From: an uncultured Pelagibacteraceae bacterium
GTDB lineage: Bacteria > Pseudomonadota > Alphaproteobacteria > Pelagibacterales > Pelagibacteraceae
DNA length: 64,000 bases
NCBI GenBank assembly: GCA_902614905.1
Contig: CACMMN010000002.1
Span: 96,879-160,878, forward strand
Direction: 5' to 3'
Position 1 is the stretch's first letter. The number at the start of each line of letters is the position of its first letter. The translations under genes were made by a program, and so were the position numbers. This document shows, piece by piece, positions 51,736 to 63,739 of this stretch. The notes under the pieces are model-generated. The model was not told where the DNA came from. It saw only the letters and a program-made list of their open reading frames with translations, and searched no databases.

Positions 51736-52986
51736 ATGAAAAAATATTTACAAAAATTAGGTCAAAATTCTTATAAAGCAAGTTTAGAAAAAGTGGATAC
51801 AAACACAAAAAATAAGGTTTTATTGAAATTTAGTGATTTAATAAAAAAAAATTTAAATAAAATACTTAAACAAAACAAAAAAGATATTAAGTATGCCAAA
51901 ATAAAAAATATTGATAAAAATTTAGTTGCAAGACTTGAGTTAGATAAATTAAAGCTTAGTTCGATAACTAAAACAATAATTGAAATAACTAAATTAAAGG
52001 ACCCAATTGGGGTTATTTTAGATAAATGGAAAAGACCAAACGGTCTAAAAATTAAAAAAGTTTCTATTCCAATTGGTGTCATTGGTGTGATTTATGAGAG
52101 TAGGCCTAATGTAACTGTAGATCTATCTTGTCTTTGTTTTAAATCAGGTAATTCAGTGATTCTCAAGGGTGGTTCAGAAGCTTTTTTTACTAACAAAATA
52201 TTTGTCAAACTATTTAGAAAATCTCTAAAGGTTAATAAAGTGAATATGAATTATGTTCAATTTATTGAAAGAAAAGATAGAAAAGTTGTTAGCTCACTTC
52301 TAAAAGATATGAGAAATTATATTGATGTTATGATTCCTAGAGGAGGCAAAAACCTTGTTAAGAAAGTCAAAGAATTATGTAATGTTCCAGTAATAGGTCA
52401 CTTAGAAGGTATTTGTCACACATTTATAGATAAAAAAGTAAATATAAAAATGGCAAGGAATGTTGTTTTAAATGCAAAAATGAGAAACGTTAGTATATGT
52501 GGAGCTACTGAAACTTTATTAATTCATAAAGATTGTCCAAAAAAAGAAATTAATTTGATACTTAACGAATTAAAAAATAATAATTGTTTAATTTACGCAG
52601 ATAAAAAAGTTAGGAAAATTTTTAGAGGTAAACTTAAAAAAGCAACTAATAAAGACTGGAGCACAGAATATCTTGATTCAAAAATCTCTGTTAAAATTGT
52701 TAAAAATGTTAATGAAGCGGTTCAACACATCAATAAATTTGGTACAATGCATACCGACTCTATTATTACAAACAACCCTGTAAATGCTAATTATTTTATA
52801 AAAAATGTAAAAAGTTCTATAGTTATGCATAATACATCAACACAATTTGCAGATGGAGGAGAACTGGGTTTTGGTGGAGAAGTAGGAATATCTACAAACA
52901 AGTTGCCACCAAGAGGTCCGGTAGGACTAAATCAATTAGTATCATTTAAATACCATATAGCTGGGAATGGCCAAATCAGAAAATAG
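51736..52986 (+). CDS. proA: glutamate-5-semialdehyde dehydrogenase
   Basis: ProA reduces glutamyl-5-phosphate to the semialdehyde. The chosen ATG gives 416 residues, the usual length; the frame opens 11 codons earlier only within proB. IGVIGVIYESRPNVTVDLSC, IPRGGKNLVKKV and TSTQFADGGELGFGGEVGIS are conserved ProA blocks. The catalytic Cys is probably in NVSICGATETLL. Its end overlaps nadD by 20 bases. Confidence 0.95.
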   Translation: MKKYLQKLGQNSYKASLEKVDTNTKNKVLLKFSDLIKKNLNKILKQNKKDIKYAKIKNIDKNLVARLELDKLKLSSITKTIIEITKLKDPIGVILDKWKRPNGLKIKKVSIPIGVIGVIYESRPNVTVDLSCLCFKSGNSVILKGGSEAFFTNKIFVKLFRKSLKVNKVNMNYVQFIERKDRKVVSSLLKDMRNYIDVMIPRGGKNLVKKVKELCNVPVIGHLEGICHTFIDKKVNIKMARNVVLNAKMRNVSICGATETLLIHKDCPKKEINLILNELKNNNCLIYADKKVRKIFRGKLKKATNKDWSTEYLDSKISVKIVKNVNEAVQHINKFGTMHTDSIITNNPVNANYFIKNVKSSIVMHNTSTQFADGGELGFGGEVGISTNKLPPRGPVGLNQLVSFKYHIAGNGQIRK

Positions 52987-53503
52987 ACACACAGATAAAA
53001 TAGGCATACTTGGTGGTACATTCGACCCACCTCACAAAGGACATTTAAAAATTTCTCAAATAGCAAAAAAAAAGTTTAATTTAAAAAAGATAATTTGGGC
53101 TATTACAAAAAAAAATCCATTTAAGAAAAAAAGTTATTTTGGTTTAAACAAAAGAATAAAACTTTCAAGAAGTTTAACAAAGAAACAAAATTATATTAAA
53201 GTTGCTTTTTTAGAAAAAAAAATTAATTCCAACAAGACAATTAATTTAATAAAGTATTTTAAAAGTAAAAATAAAAAAAAAGAAATATATTTTATATTGG
53301 GTGCAGATAATTTATTAAATTTTCACAAATGGGACAATTGGAAAAAAATACCAAAAATTTCCAAAATCGTAGTTTTTGATAGAAATGGTTTTAAGGCAAA
53401 GGCTAAAAAAACTATTGCATATAAATCAATCAAAAATAAAGGTCTTACTTATGTTGAATTTAAAAAAATTAACATTTCATCTTCTAAAATTAGAAATTTT
53501 TGA
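52967..53503 (+). CDS. nadD: nicotinate-nucleotide adenylyltransferase
   Basis: A 178-residue nucleotidyltransferase of NAD synthesis. IGILGGTFDPPHKGHLKIS holds the HxGH-type motif (PHKGH). Further marks are ITKKNPFKKK (normally a NP..K loop) and FILGADNLLNFHKWDNWK. The ISSSKIR motif near the end binds ATP phosphates. It is somewhat short and very lysine-rich. The start lies inside proA. Confidence 0.93.
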   Translation: MAKSENRHTDKIGILGGTFDPPHKGHLKISQIAKKKFNLKKIIWAITKKNPFKKKSYFGLNKRIKLSRSLTKKQNYIKVAFLEKKINSNKTINLIKYFKSKNKKKEIYFILGADNLLNFHKWDNWKKIPKISKIVVFDRNGFKAKAKKTIAYKSIKNKGLTYVEFKKINISSSKIRNF

Positions 53504-53518
53504 TATTATTAATGATTA

Positions 53519-53869
53519 ATGGTCAAAAAAACCAATCTTAAAAAATTAATAATTGAAACATTAGATAACAATAAAGCACTGGACATAGTTTCAATTGACT
53601 TAAAAGATAAGTCCTCAATTGCGGATCATATGATTATAGCGAGTGGAACTTCTTCAAGACATATTCAGTCATTGTCGGAACAGGTATTAGACAAATTCAA
53701 AGAAAACGGATTTAGTCAATGTAAAATTGAAGGAAGAGACAGTACAGAATGGAAGCTTGTTGATGGTATCGATATTGTTGTTCACATTTTTAACCCAGAA
53801 AAAAGAAAATTCTATGAGCTTGAGAAAATATGGTCTGAATTAATTCCTAAAGAAAGAGTAATTGTCTAA
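53519..53869 (+). CDS. rsfS: ribosomal silencing factor RsfS
   Basis: A 116-residue protein of the RsfS/Iojap family that binds L14 and keeps subunits apart when nutrients are low. SSIADHMIIASGTSSRHIQS, IEGRDSTEWKLVDGIDIVVH and YELEKIW are characteristic. The rlmH gene that often follows it is absent; ctpA starts in a one-base overlap with its stop. Confidence 0.95.
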   Translation: MVKKTNLKKLIIETLDNNKALDIVSIDLKDKSSIADHMIIASGTSSRHIQSLSEQVLDKFKENGFSQCKIEGRDSTEWKLVDGIDIVVHIFNPEKRKFYELEKIWSELIPKERVIV

Positions 53870-55005
53870 TGAATAATAAAAGAATATTTACTCTTATCAT
53901 TTTTTTAATTTTGTATTTTGGAAAAGTTAGCGCTCAAGAAGAAACAGTTTATGACAAAATAGATCTTTTTGGAGAAGTTTTAGACAAAATAAATAGGGAA
54001 TATGTGGAAGAGGTAGATCAATCAGACACTTTGGATGCAGCAATTAACGGTGTCTTGCAATCATTAGATCCATATTCATCATATATGTCTCCAAAAAATT
54101 TGGAAGAAATGCAAACAGAAACTAAGGGTGAATTTGGAGGGTTGGGAATAGAAGTAGGTATGGAAGCAGGTGTTGTGAAAGTTATATCACCACTCGATAA
54201 TTCACCTGCTGAAAGAGAAGGTGTTAAGGCTGGGGATTACATTGTCAAAATAAATGACACACAAGTTCAAGGAAAAACGCTAAATCAAGCAGTCGAACTA
54301 ATGAGAGGCCCTGTCGGATCAACTTTAGAAATTACTGTAAGAAGAATAGGATTAAAAAAGTCTTTAGTTTTTAATATAACCAGAGAGATTATTCAAGTTG
54401 CATCTGTTAAATCTGAAGTGCTTGATGAAAAAATTGGATACATCCGTCTCACATCATTTAATGAGAATAGTGACGATCAAATTAAAAATAAAATTAAAGA
54501 ATTTAAAAAAAATAAAAAGATAGAGGGTTATATTTTAGATTTGAGAAATAATCCAGGTGGATTATTAGGCCAAGCAATTAAGATATCAGATTTTTTTTTG
54601 GATGACGGTGAAATAGTATCGACCAAAGGAAGAAAAAAAAATGAGAATCAAAAATGGTTTGCAAGAGAAGGAGATATAATTAATGGTAAAGCTCTTATAA
54701 TTTTAATTAATAAGGGTTCTGCTTCAGCTTCTGAGATAGTTGCAGGAGCTTTAAAAGATCACAAACGAGCAGTATTAGTTGGTGAGAAAAGTTATGGAAA
54801 AGGGTCGGTACAATCTATTATACCTTTAAAAAATCGAGGCGCAATTAGGTTAACTATTTCAAAGTATTATTTACCATCAGGAAAATCAATTTCAGAAGTT
54901 GGTGTAACACCAGATATTACTGTGGAAGAAGAGTCTGATGATTTTAGAATTCTTTCAGAAACCGATAACCAACTAAAATTTGCTAGAAAATTATTCACTG
55001 GATAA
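53869..55005 (+). CDS. ctpA: carboxy-terminal processing protease (S41), CtpA
   Basis: A 378-residue periplasmic serine protease. A signal peptide (about residues 1-22, ending VSA) is followed by a helical N-domain, PDZ (about 90-175, with GLGIEVGMEAGVVKVISPL) and the peptidase. The nucleophile Ser is in NKGSASASEIVAGAL, and the general-base Lys in GEKSYGKGSVQS. Such proteases trim membrane or cell-wall proteins. In many relatives an EnvC-like murein hydrolase activator precedes it; none is here. Confidence 0.94.
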   Translation: MNNKRIFTLIIFLILYFGKVSAQEETVYDKIDLFGEVLDKINREYVEEVDQSDTLDAAINGVLQSLDPYSSYMSPKNLEEMQTETKGEFGGLGIEVGMEAGVVKVISPLDNSPAEREGVKAGDYIVKINDTQVQGKTLNQAVELMRGPVGSTLEITVRRIGLKKSLVFNITREIIQVASVKSEVLDEKIGYIRLTSFNENSDDQIKNKIKEFKKNKKIEGYILDLRNNPGGLLGQAIKISDFFLDDGEIVSTKGRKKNENQKWFAREGDIINGKALIILINKGSASASEIVAGALKDHKRAVLVGEKSYGKGSVQSIIPLKNRGAIRLTISKYYLPSGKSISEVGVTPDITVEEESDDFRILSETDNQLKFARKLFTG

Positions 55006-55009
55006 TTTA

Positions 55010-55489
55010 ATGCAGGAAAAGTTTAAAAATTTACCTTTAAGAATAGGTGTAGGTATTATTCTTTTAAATAAAGATAATAAGGTTTTTGTAGCCAAAAGAT
55101 TAGATAACCCTCACAATTACTGGCAAATGCCTCAGGGTGGTGTAGATGGAAATGAAAAATTTTTAGATGCAGCACTTAGAGAACTTGAGGAAGAGACAGG
55201 TGTAAAAAATGTAGATTTAATAAAAGAGATTGAAGGTTATCAAACGTATTTTTTACCTGAAAATCTTCTTGGGATAATATGGAGAGGTAAATACAAAGGA
55301 CAAAAGCAAAAATGGTTTTGTATGAGATTTAAAGGTGAAGATACAGAGATCAATATTAAGACGAAAAAACCAGAGTTTTCGGAGTGGAGATGGATTGACT
55401 TAGATGAAATTACTAAATGGGTTGTTGACTTTAAAACTGATGTATACAAAAATTTAAAAAGCGAAGTTAAAAAAATTATTTTTAATTAG
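55010..55489 (+). CDS. rppH: RNA pyrophosphohydrolase (Nudix)
   Basis: A 159-residue Nudix enzyme that removes pyrophosphate from the 5' end of mRNA to trigger decay. The Nudix box is in GGVDGNEKFLDAALRELEEE followed by TGV (about residues 44-66). PHNYWQMPQGGVD and KWFCMRFKG also fit RppH. I chose the ATG just after ctpA; an in-frame ATG ten codons earlier lies in ctpA. Its last 8 bases overlap atpC on the opposite strand. Confidence 0.93.
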   Translation: MQEKFKNLPLRIGVGIILLNKDNKVFVAKRLDNPHNYWQMPQGGVDGNEKFLDAALRELEEETGVKNVDLIKEIEGYQTYFLPENLLGIIWRGKYKGQKQKWFCMRFKGEDTEINIKTKKPEFSEWRWIDLDEITKWVVDFKTDVYKNLKSEVKKIIFN

Positions 55490-55877
55490 ACTTTATAGAA
55501 TTTAAAACCTCAATTTTCTGATCTAATATATATCGTTCATGATCTTTAATATTATCTTTTTTTAAACCTTTCTCCGCATCCTTCACAATTTTATCAACTT
55601 TATTTTTATCCATTTCTTTCAAGTCAAAAATATTACTTGTTAGTATCGACAAAGTATTATCTTTAAATTCGACAATTCCATCATCTACATAATAATTTAA
55701 AGTTTCATTTTTAGATCTTACGTCAATAATTCCTGGTTTTAAGAAAGAAATTAAAGGAATATGATCTTTTAATATACCCATATATCCTTCAATAGCCGGG
55801 ATAACTACTTCCTCGGTATCACTTTTTGTTAAAAAAGATTTTTCTGGACTTATGATTTCCAAATTAAATTGATCCAT
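55482..55877 (-). CDS. atpC: F1 ATP synthase epsilon subunit
   Basis: A 131-residue subunit of the rotor stalk. The N-terminal beta sandwich has FNLEIISPEKSFL and VIPAIEGYMGILKDHIPLIS, the family fingerprint. The C-terminal helices are present. It is the last gene of atpHAGDC and begins right after the atpD stop without a gap. A separate zeta inhibitor gene in this window may be the main inhibitor, as in Paracoccus. Confidence 0.95.
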   Translation of the reverse strand: MDQFNLEIISPEKSFLTKSDTEEVVIPAIEGYMGILKDHIPLISFLKPGIIDVRSKNETLNYYVDDGIVEFKDNTLSILTSNIFDLKEMDKNKVDKIVKDAEKGLKKDNIKDHERYILDQKIEVLNSIKSN

Positions 55878-58171
<2,294 letters not shown>

Positions 58172-58179
<8 letters not shown>

Positions 58180-59710
58180 TTTTAAACTTTTCTTTTAAAT
58201 CATTTATCAGAGATGCTAAATTTTTTTCTATATCTTCATCGAGCTTTCCAGAGCTGGAAATACTCTCAATAATCTCAGGTTTTTCAGATTTGCATTTTTC
58301 CAAGAGTTGGTTTTCGAAATCTTCGATATTTTTTAAGTCTATATCGTCAAGGTATCCTCTAACACCTGCAAATATAGTTAAAACTTGCTCTGCAACAGTC
58401 ATTGGTGAATATTGTTTTTGCTTTAATAATTCTGTTAATTTTGATCCTCTATTTAATAATTTTTGAGTTGAGGCATCTAAATCAGAACCAAATTGAGCAA
58501 ATGCTGCCATTTCTCTATATTGAGCCAACTCTAATTTAATTGAACCTGCAACTTTTTTCATCGCTTTAGTTTGAGCGGCTGATCCAACTCGCGAAACAGA
58601 CAACCCAACATTAACCGCTGGTCTAATACCTTGATTAAACAATTCTGTTTCTAAAAAAATTTGCCCGTCTGTAATAGAAATTACATTAGTTGGAATATAT
58701 GCAGAAACATCCCCTGCTTGTGTCTCTATAACAGGTAATGCTGTTAATGAGCCTCCACCATTGGCGTCACTTAATTTCGCTGCTCTCTCTAGAAGTCTGC
58801 TGTGTAAATAAAAGACATCACCTGGATAAGCTTCTCTACCTGGAGGTCTTCTAAGTAATAGGGACATCTGACGGTAGGCTACTGCTTGTTTTGATAAGTC
58901 ATCGTAAATAATGAGTGCATGCATTCCATTATCTCTAAAATATTCTCCCATAGCACAACCAGTATAAGGTGCTAAGAATTGCAAAGGAGCAGAATCTGAA
59001 GCTGTTGCCGAAACTATAGTCGTATAATCCATAGCTCCTGCATCCTCTAATGTCTTCACAATTTGTGCAACCGTAGATCTTTTTTGGCCTATAGCAACAT
59101 AAATACAATAAAGTTTTTTGCTTTCATCTTCTGATTCATTAATTTTTTTTTGATTAATAATTGTGTCGATTGCGACTGCAGTTTTTCCAGTTTGTCTATC
59201 TCCTATGATTAATTCTCTTTGGCCTCTACCAATTGGAATTAAACTATCTATCGATTTTAAACCAGTTTGCATTGGTTCACCTACCGATTGTCTCGGTATA
59301 ATACCTGGTGCTTTTACTTCCACTCTTCTTCTTTCTAGATTTTTTTCGAGATTAGCTTTACCATCTATTGGGTTTCCTAAACCATCAACTACTCTTCCTA
59401 ATAATTGTTTGCCGACTGGAACATCGACAATTGATCCAGTTCTTTTTACTGTATCTCCTTCTTTAATAGCTCTGTCATCACCAAAAATAACTACGCCAAC
59501 GTTATCACTTTCAAGGTTTAAAGCCATTCCCTTTGAACCATCAGAGAATTCAACCATCTCTCCAGCTTGAACATTATCCAGACCATATATTCTGGCTATG
59601 CCGTCACCAACAGATAAAACTTGTCCAATTTCAGTAACCTCAGACTTGTCTCCAAATTTTTTGATTTGTTCTTTTAATATTTTTGTTACTTCTGAAGGAT
59701 TTATATCCAT
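58172..59710 (-). CDS. atpA: F1 ATP synthase alpha subunit
   Basis: The 512-residue non-catalytic nucleotide-binding subunit, with P-loop [18 protein letters not shown] (about residues 168-185). The arginine finger lies in [40 protein letters not shown] is a normal alphaproteobacterial start. Its start codon directly follows the atpH stop. Confidence 0.99.
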
Positions 59711-60241
59711 TTATACCTCAATCATCTTTGATTTAATTTGTTTAAGTTTATTTTTCATAGAATTATCAATCATAATACTTCCAACTTGAATTACTAATCC
59801 TGAAATAAGATCTTTGTCTACTTTATAATCTAAATTAATTTTTGATCCAAACTTAGCGAACAGATCTTTTTTGATTTTTTCTACCTCATCATCTTTAAGT
59901 TCTTTGGCAGATATTAATTTTGCATCCACTTCACCTCGTTTAAATGAACAATATGAAACAAAATCCTTTAAAATTTTATCTAAATAAAAGAGTCTGCGCT
60001 TGCTCACCAAAAAATTTAAGAATTTATTTAGTATTGGGTTAAAGTTAAATTTCTTTGAAAGACCATTTAGCATTTCAACATGATCATTTTGTTTAAAAAG
60101 AGGATTTTTGATAAAAGCATTAAATTCTTTTATTGTTTCCAAAGCTTTTAAAATAGATTTTGATTGGTGTTCGATTTCATCCGTTACATTAGATTCAATG
60201 GATAATTCATACAAAGCTTTTGAGTAACTGTTAAAGGACAT
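59711..60241 (-). CDS. atpH: F1 ATP synthase delta subunit
   Basis: A 176-residue peripheral stalk protein. It begins SFNSYSKALYELSIESNVTD and ends in GLVIQVGSIMIDNSMKNKLK, both typical for delta/OSCP. It is the first gene of the operon, after a 115-base gap to priA that must hold the operon promoter. A minus-strand TTGATC near 60320 could be a -35, but the -10 is weak and I do not list it. F0 genes are not in this window, as usual in alphaproteobacteria. Confidence 0.95.
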   Translation of the reverse strand: MSFNSYSKALYELSIESNVTDEIEHQSKSILKALETIKEFNAFIKNPLFKQNDHVEMLNGLSKKFNFNPILNKFLNFLVSKRRLFYLDKILKDFVSYCSFKRGEVDAKLISAKELKDDEVEKIKKDLFAKFGSKINLDYKVDKDLISGLVIQVGSIMIDNSMKNKLKQIKSKMIEV

Positions 60242-60356
60242 TTTAAGTGAGTTTTTTCAAGTTAATATAATTAGATCATTAGATTTTTGAATTAATTAGC
60301 ATATAGCCTAGATACGATCAAGCTAGAGGTTAAAAAAAATACATTTTTTTTCTATG

Positions 60357-62315
60357 TTAATTGAAGTTTATTGGATCAACATCAACTGAAAGTTTTATTT
60401 GAGGCGGTAGTTTAAAATTTTTGATAGTATTTAGTATCTGTCTTTGAATATTTATATTTTTATTCGATCTAATAAGTATTCTATTTCTATATTTACCTCT
60501 AATTTTATAAATTGGTGCATTTACAGGACCTAATATATTCCCATCGGTTTTTTTTTTAAGTGATATAACAAGGTCATATGCAATCTTTTCTGACATAGAG
60601 GCATCTTTACAACTTATTATAATTGAAACAAATCTCTCAAAGGGTGGTAATTTAAATTTTTTCCTCAACTCAAGTTCATTTTCTAAAAATATATATGGAT
60701 CTGGATTAATAATTTGAGATATCACATTATTTTTTTTATTAATTGTTTGAAAATATACTTTTGATGGCTTGCCTTCTCTCCCGGCACGCCCTGATAATTG
60801 ATGATATAGTTGTACAGTTTTTTCTACACTTCTTATGTCGAAACCTCGTGAGGCTAAATCTAAATCAAGTATTACTATGCAATTTAAATTTGGAAAATGA
60901 AATCCTTTTGATATTAATTGGGTTCCTATTAAAATTTTAGTTTCATTATCAATAATTTTTTGTATTTCAATTTGTGAATTTTTTTTATTAATTGTATCAC
61001 TTGAAAAAATAACAGTTTTTTTTCCAGGAAAAATTTTTTTTACTTCCTCTAATATTTTTTCAACACCCAAACCACTATAAATAAATTCACATTTTTCATT
61101 ATCAAATTTACAAATTGTTTCTAACTTTTTTTTATACCCACAATAGTGACATAAAATCTTGTTTAGTTTTTTGTGATAAACGAGATTAATAGAACACTTT
61201 GGACAAGTGAAATTTTTTAAACATTTTTTACAAATAACAAAAGGAGAGTATCCTCTTCGATTAACAAAGAATAATACTTGGTCATTTTGTTTTAAATGAT
61301 TTTTAACTTTGCCAATAATTTTTTCAGAAAATAAACTATTTTTAATTCTTTTTTCTTTCGTTAAATCAATTAACTCATATTCAGGTAGCATTGCATTTTT
61401 ATATCTTTTTAGAATTCGATGAGAGAAATACTTTCCTTTTGTTATGTTGTTGTATGTTTCAATTGAAGGAACGGCAGAAATTAAGTTTACTGGAATGTTT
61501 TCATAGGAGGCTCTTGATATAGCCATATCTCTTGCATTATAAGCCACTCCCTCATCTTGTTTAAAAGATTGGTCGTGTTCCTCATCAACAATAACTATCC
61601 CTAAATTTTTAAAAGGTAAAAAAAGGGATGATCTTGCACCAATTATAGCTTTAATATTTCCATTGCTTAAACCATTCCATATGATTTTTTTATTTTTTGG
61701 TGTCACACTAGAGTGCCATATAGCTGGTTTAAAACCAAAAAAATCTAAAAATTTTTTTTCGAATTCTCCTGTTAAACCTATTTCAGGTAGTAGTATAAGC
61801 GCTTGTTTATTTTGTTTAATCTTATTTTCAATAAGATTGAAATAAACTAATGTTTTTCCTGAACCTGTTGTGCCTTGAAGCACATTAACAAAGAATTTAT
61901 TATTTTTTTTAGATAGATTGGTAAAACACTTACGTTGTTCGTCATTTAATTTATAAATAGATTTTTTGATTATTGAGTTGTATTCAGCGAAATTATTACT
62001 TGTTTTATTTTCAATAGCTTGATTGCTTAGTAAATGAAGTTTCAAAGCCATTCCTTTTGGAACAATGTTATATTTTGAAAACCAATTTAAGAAGTCTATT
62101 GTTGTTTTTTTTAATGGGTTAACATCTAATTTCCTCAATATTTTTTTTAATTTAAATCTTTTTGATTGATCTTGTTCAAACTCGTTCCAGACAATGCCAT
62201 TAACTTTTTTTTTACCAAAAGGGACTTCAACATAGTCACCTACATTCAGATTTATGTCAGAAGTGTATGTAAATGGATGATCAAATATATTTGGGATAAG
62301 AACTGGAAACTTCAT
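60357..62315 (-). CDS. priA: primosomal protein N' (replication restart helicase)
   Basis: A 652-residue superfamily 2 helicase that reloads the replisome at stalled forks. The N-terminal 3'-DNA-binding domain has GDYVEVPFGKKKVNGIVW. Walker A is LQGTTGSGKTLVYF, Walker B VIVDEEHDQSFKQ, and AYNARDMAI follows. Zinc-binding cysteines are in CKKCLKNFTCPKCS and LCHYCGYKKKLETIC. QLSGRAGREGKP is motif VI. It is shorter than the 732-residue E. coli protein. Confidence 0.96.
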   Translation of the reverse strand: MKFPVLIPNIFDHPFTYTSDINLNVGDYVEVPFGKKKVNGIVWNEFEQDQSKRFKLKKILRKLDVNPLKKTTIDFLNWFSKYNIVPKGMALKLHLLSNQAIENKTSNNFAEYNSIIKKSIYKLNDEQRKCFTNLSKKNNKFFVNVLQGTTGSGKTLVYFNLIENKIKQNKQALILLPEIGLTGEFEKKFLDFFGFKPAIWHSSVTPKNKKIIWNGLSNGNIKAIIGARSSLFLPFKNLGIVIVDEEHDQSFKQDEGVAYNARDMAISRASYENIPVNLISAVPSIETYNNITKGKYFSHRILKRYKNAMLPEYELIDLTKEKRIKNSLFSEKIIGKVKNHLKQNDQVLFFVNRRGYSPFVICKKCLKNFTCPKCSINLVYHKKLNKILCHYCGYKKKLETICKFDNEKCEFIYSGLGVEKILEEVKKIFPGKKTVIFSSDTINKKNSQIEIQKIIDNETKILIGTQLISKGFHFPNLNCIVILDLDLASRGFDIRSVEKTVQLYHQLSGRAGREGKPSKVYFQTINKKNNVISQIINPDPYIFLENELELRKKFKLPPFERFVSIIISCKDASMSEKIAYDLVISLKKKTDGNILGPVNAPIYKIRGKYRNRILIRSNKNINIQRQILNTIKNFKLPPQIKLSVDVDPINFN

Positions 62316-62334
62316 TTGTAATATAGGATATATA

Positions 62335-63735
62335 TTACGAATGAATCTGTCTTTTATCTACTGATAATGCAGCTTCTTTAATTGCCTCAGAAAATGTAGG
62401 ATGCGCATGACAAGTCCTTGCAATGTCCTCAGAACTTGCACCAAATTCCATCGCAACTGCCATTTCAGCAATCATTTCACCAGCATGGGGACCTATAATA
62501 TGTACCCCTAACACTTTGTCAGTTGAGTTATCAGCTAAAATTTTTACAAAACCTTCGGGCTCATCAATTGCCTTGGCTCTAGAGTTTGCCATGAATGGAA
62601 ACTTTCCTATTTTATAACTTATATTTTGTTTTTTTAATTGTTCCTCTGTTTTTCCGATAGTTGCTACTTCTGGAGAAGTGTAAATAACTCCAGGAATTAA
62701 ATCATAATTTACATGTCCAGATTGACCTGCAATAATTTCTGCCACTGCAATACCTTCTTCTTCAGCCTTATGCGCTAACATCGGTCCTTGAATTACATCG
62801 CCTATAGCAAAAATATTTTTTTTGTCTGTCTTAAAATTTTTATTTACTTTAACTCTACCTTTTTCGTCAGTTTTTAATTTTATTTTCTCTAAATTTAGGT
62901 TGTCTGTGAATGCCTTTCTACCTATTGAAATTAAAGCAACATCACAATCATGAGTGCTTTTTTCTCCCTTACTATTAGAAGTCTCTATCTCCACATTTTC
63001 TCCTTTTTTTATAATTTTCTCTACTTTCGTACTCATATGAAATTTTATGTTTTGTTTTTTTAAAATTTTCATAAATTCATTTGAAATTTCTTTATCCATT
63101 CCAGGTGTTATGTGATCTAAAAATTCAATTACATGAACATCAGAACCTAATCTTGACCAAACAGATCCCATTTCTAGTCCAATATATCCACCACCGATTA
63201 CAATCATTTTTTTAGGAACTTTTTTTAAAGAAAGAGCGCCTGTTGAAGATACAATTCTTTCCTCATCAAAGTTAATATTCGGCATTTGAGAGGGCTCTGA
63301 GCCTGTAGCTATAATTATATTTTCCCCTTCAATTTCTGAATCTTTGCCGTCAGAACCTTTGATTTTTATTTTTTTGTCCGAAACAAAGCTTCCAAAACCT
63401 TTGAAATAAGAAACCTTATTTTTTTTAAATAAAAATTCTACTCCTTTAGTTAATACAGTTACCGCTTTATCTTTATTTTTCATCATTTTATCAAGATTTA
63501 ATTTAATATCACTTATCTCGATTCCTACTTTAGAAAAATTTTTTGCTTTTTGAAAATTTTCAGAAAGGTTCAATAAATTTTTTGAGGGGATACATCCAAT
63601 ATTTAAACACGTTCCGCCTAAAGTGCCCCTATATTCTATACATGCGGTTTTTTTTCCTAATTGGGCAAGCCTTATTGCGCAAACATATCCACCTGGGCCA
63701 CCACCTATAACAATTGCATCAAATTTTTCAGACAT
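62335..63735 (-). CDS. lpdA: dihydrolipoyl dehydrogenase (E3)
   Basis: A 466-residue flavoprotein that reoxidises lipoamide in 2-oxoacid dehydrogenases. The FAD site is VIGGGPGGYVCAIRLAQLG, the redox-active Cys pair is in GGTCLNIGCIPSKN, the NAD site is VIGGGYIGLEMGSVWSRLG, and the C-terminal His-Glu pair is in CHAHPTFSEAIKEA. It is four bases downstream of sucB, so it serves the 2-oxoglutarate dehydrogenase complex and perhaps others. Confidence 0.97.
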   Translation of the reverse strand: MSEKFDAIVIGGGPGGYVCAIRLAQLGKKTACIEYRGTLGGTCLNIGCIPSKNLLNLSENFQKAKNFSKVGIEISDIKLNLDKMMKNKDKAVTVLTKGVEFLFKKNKVSYFKGFGSFVSDKKIKIKGSDGKDSEIEGENIIIATGSEPSQMPNINFDEERIVSSTGALSLKKVPKKMIVIGGGYIGLEMGSVWSRLGSDVHVIEFLDHITPGMDKEISNEFMKILKKQNIKFHMSTKVEKIIKKGENVEIETSNSKGEKSTHDCDVALISIGRKAFTDNLNLEKIKLKTDEKGRVKVNKNFKTDKKNIFAIGDVIQGPMLAHKAEEEGIAVAEIIAGQSGHVNYDLIPGVIYTSPEVATIGKTEEQLKKQNISYKIGKFPFMANSRAKAIDEPEGFVKILADNSTDKVLGVHIIGPHAGEMIAEMAVAMEFGASSEDIARTCHAHPTFSEAIKEAALSVDKRQIHS

Positions 63736-63739
63736 AGCT

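Noticed and set aside
60242..60356. Terminator or promoter in the gap between atpH and priA
   Set aside because: The A-run and T-run (60334-60355) can pair only through A-U pairs, and the best -35 (TTGATC) has a weak -10. The gap must hold the atp promoter, but I cannot place it.
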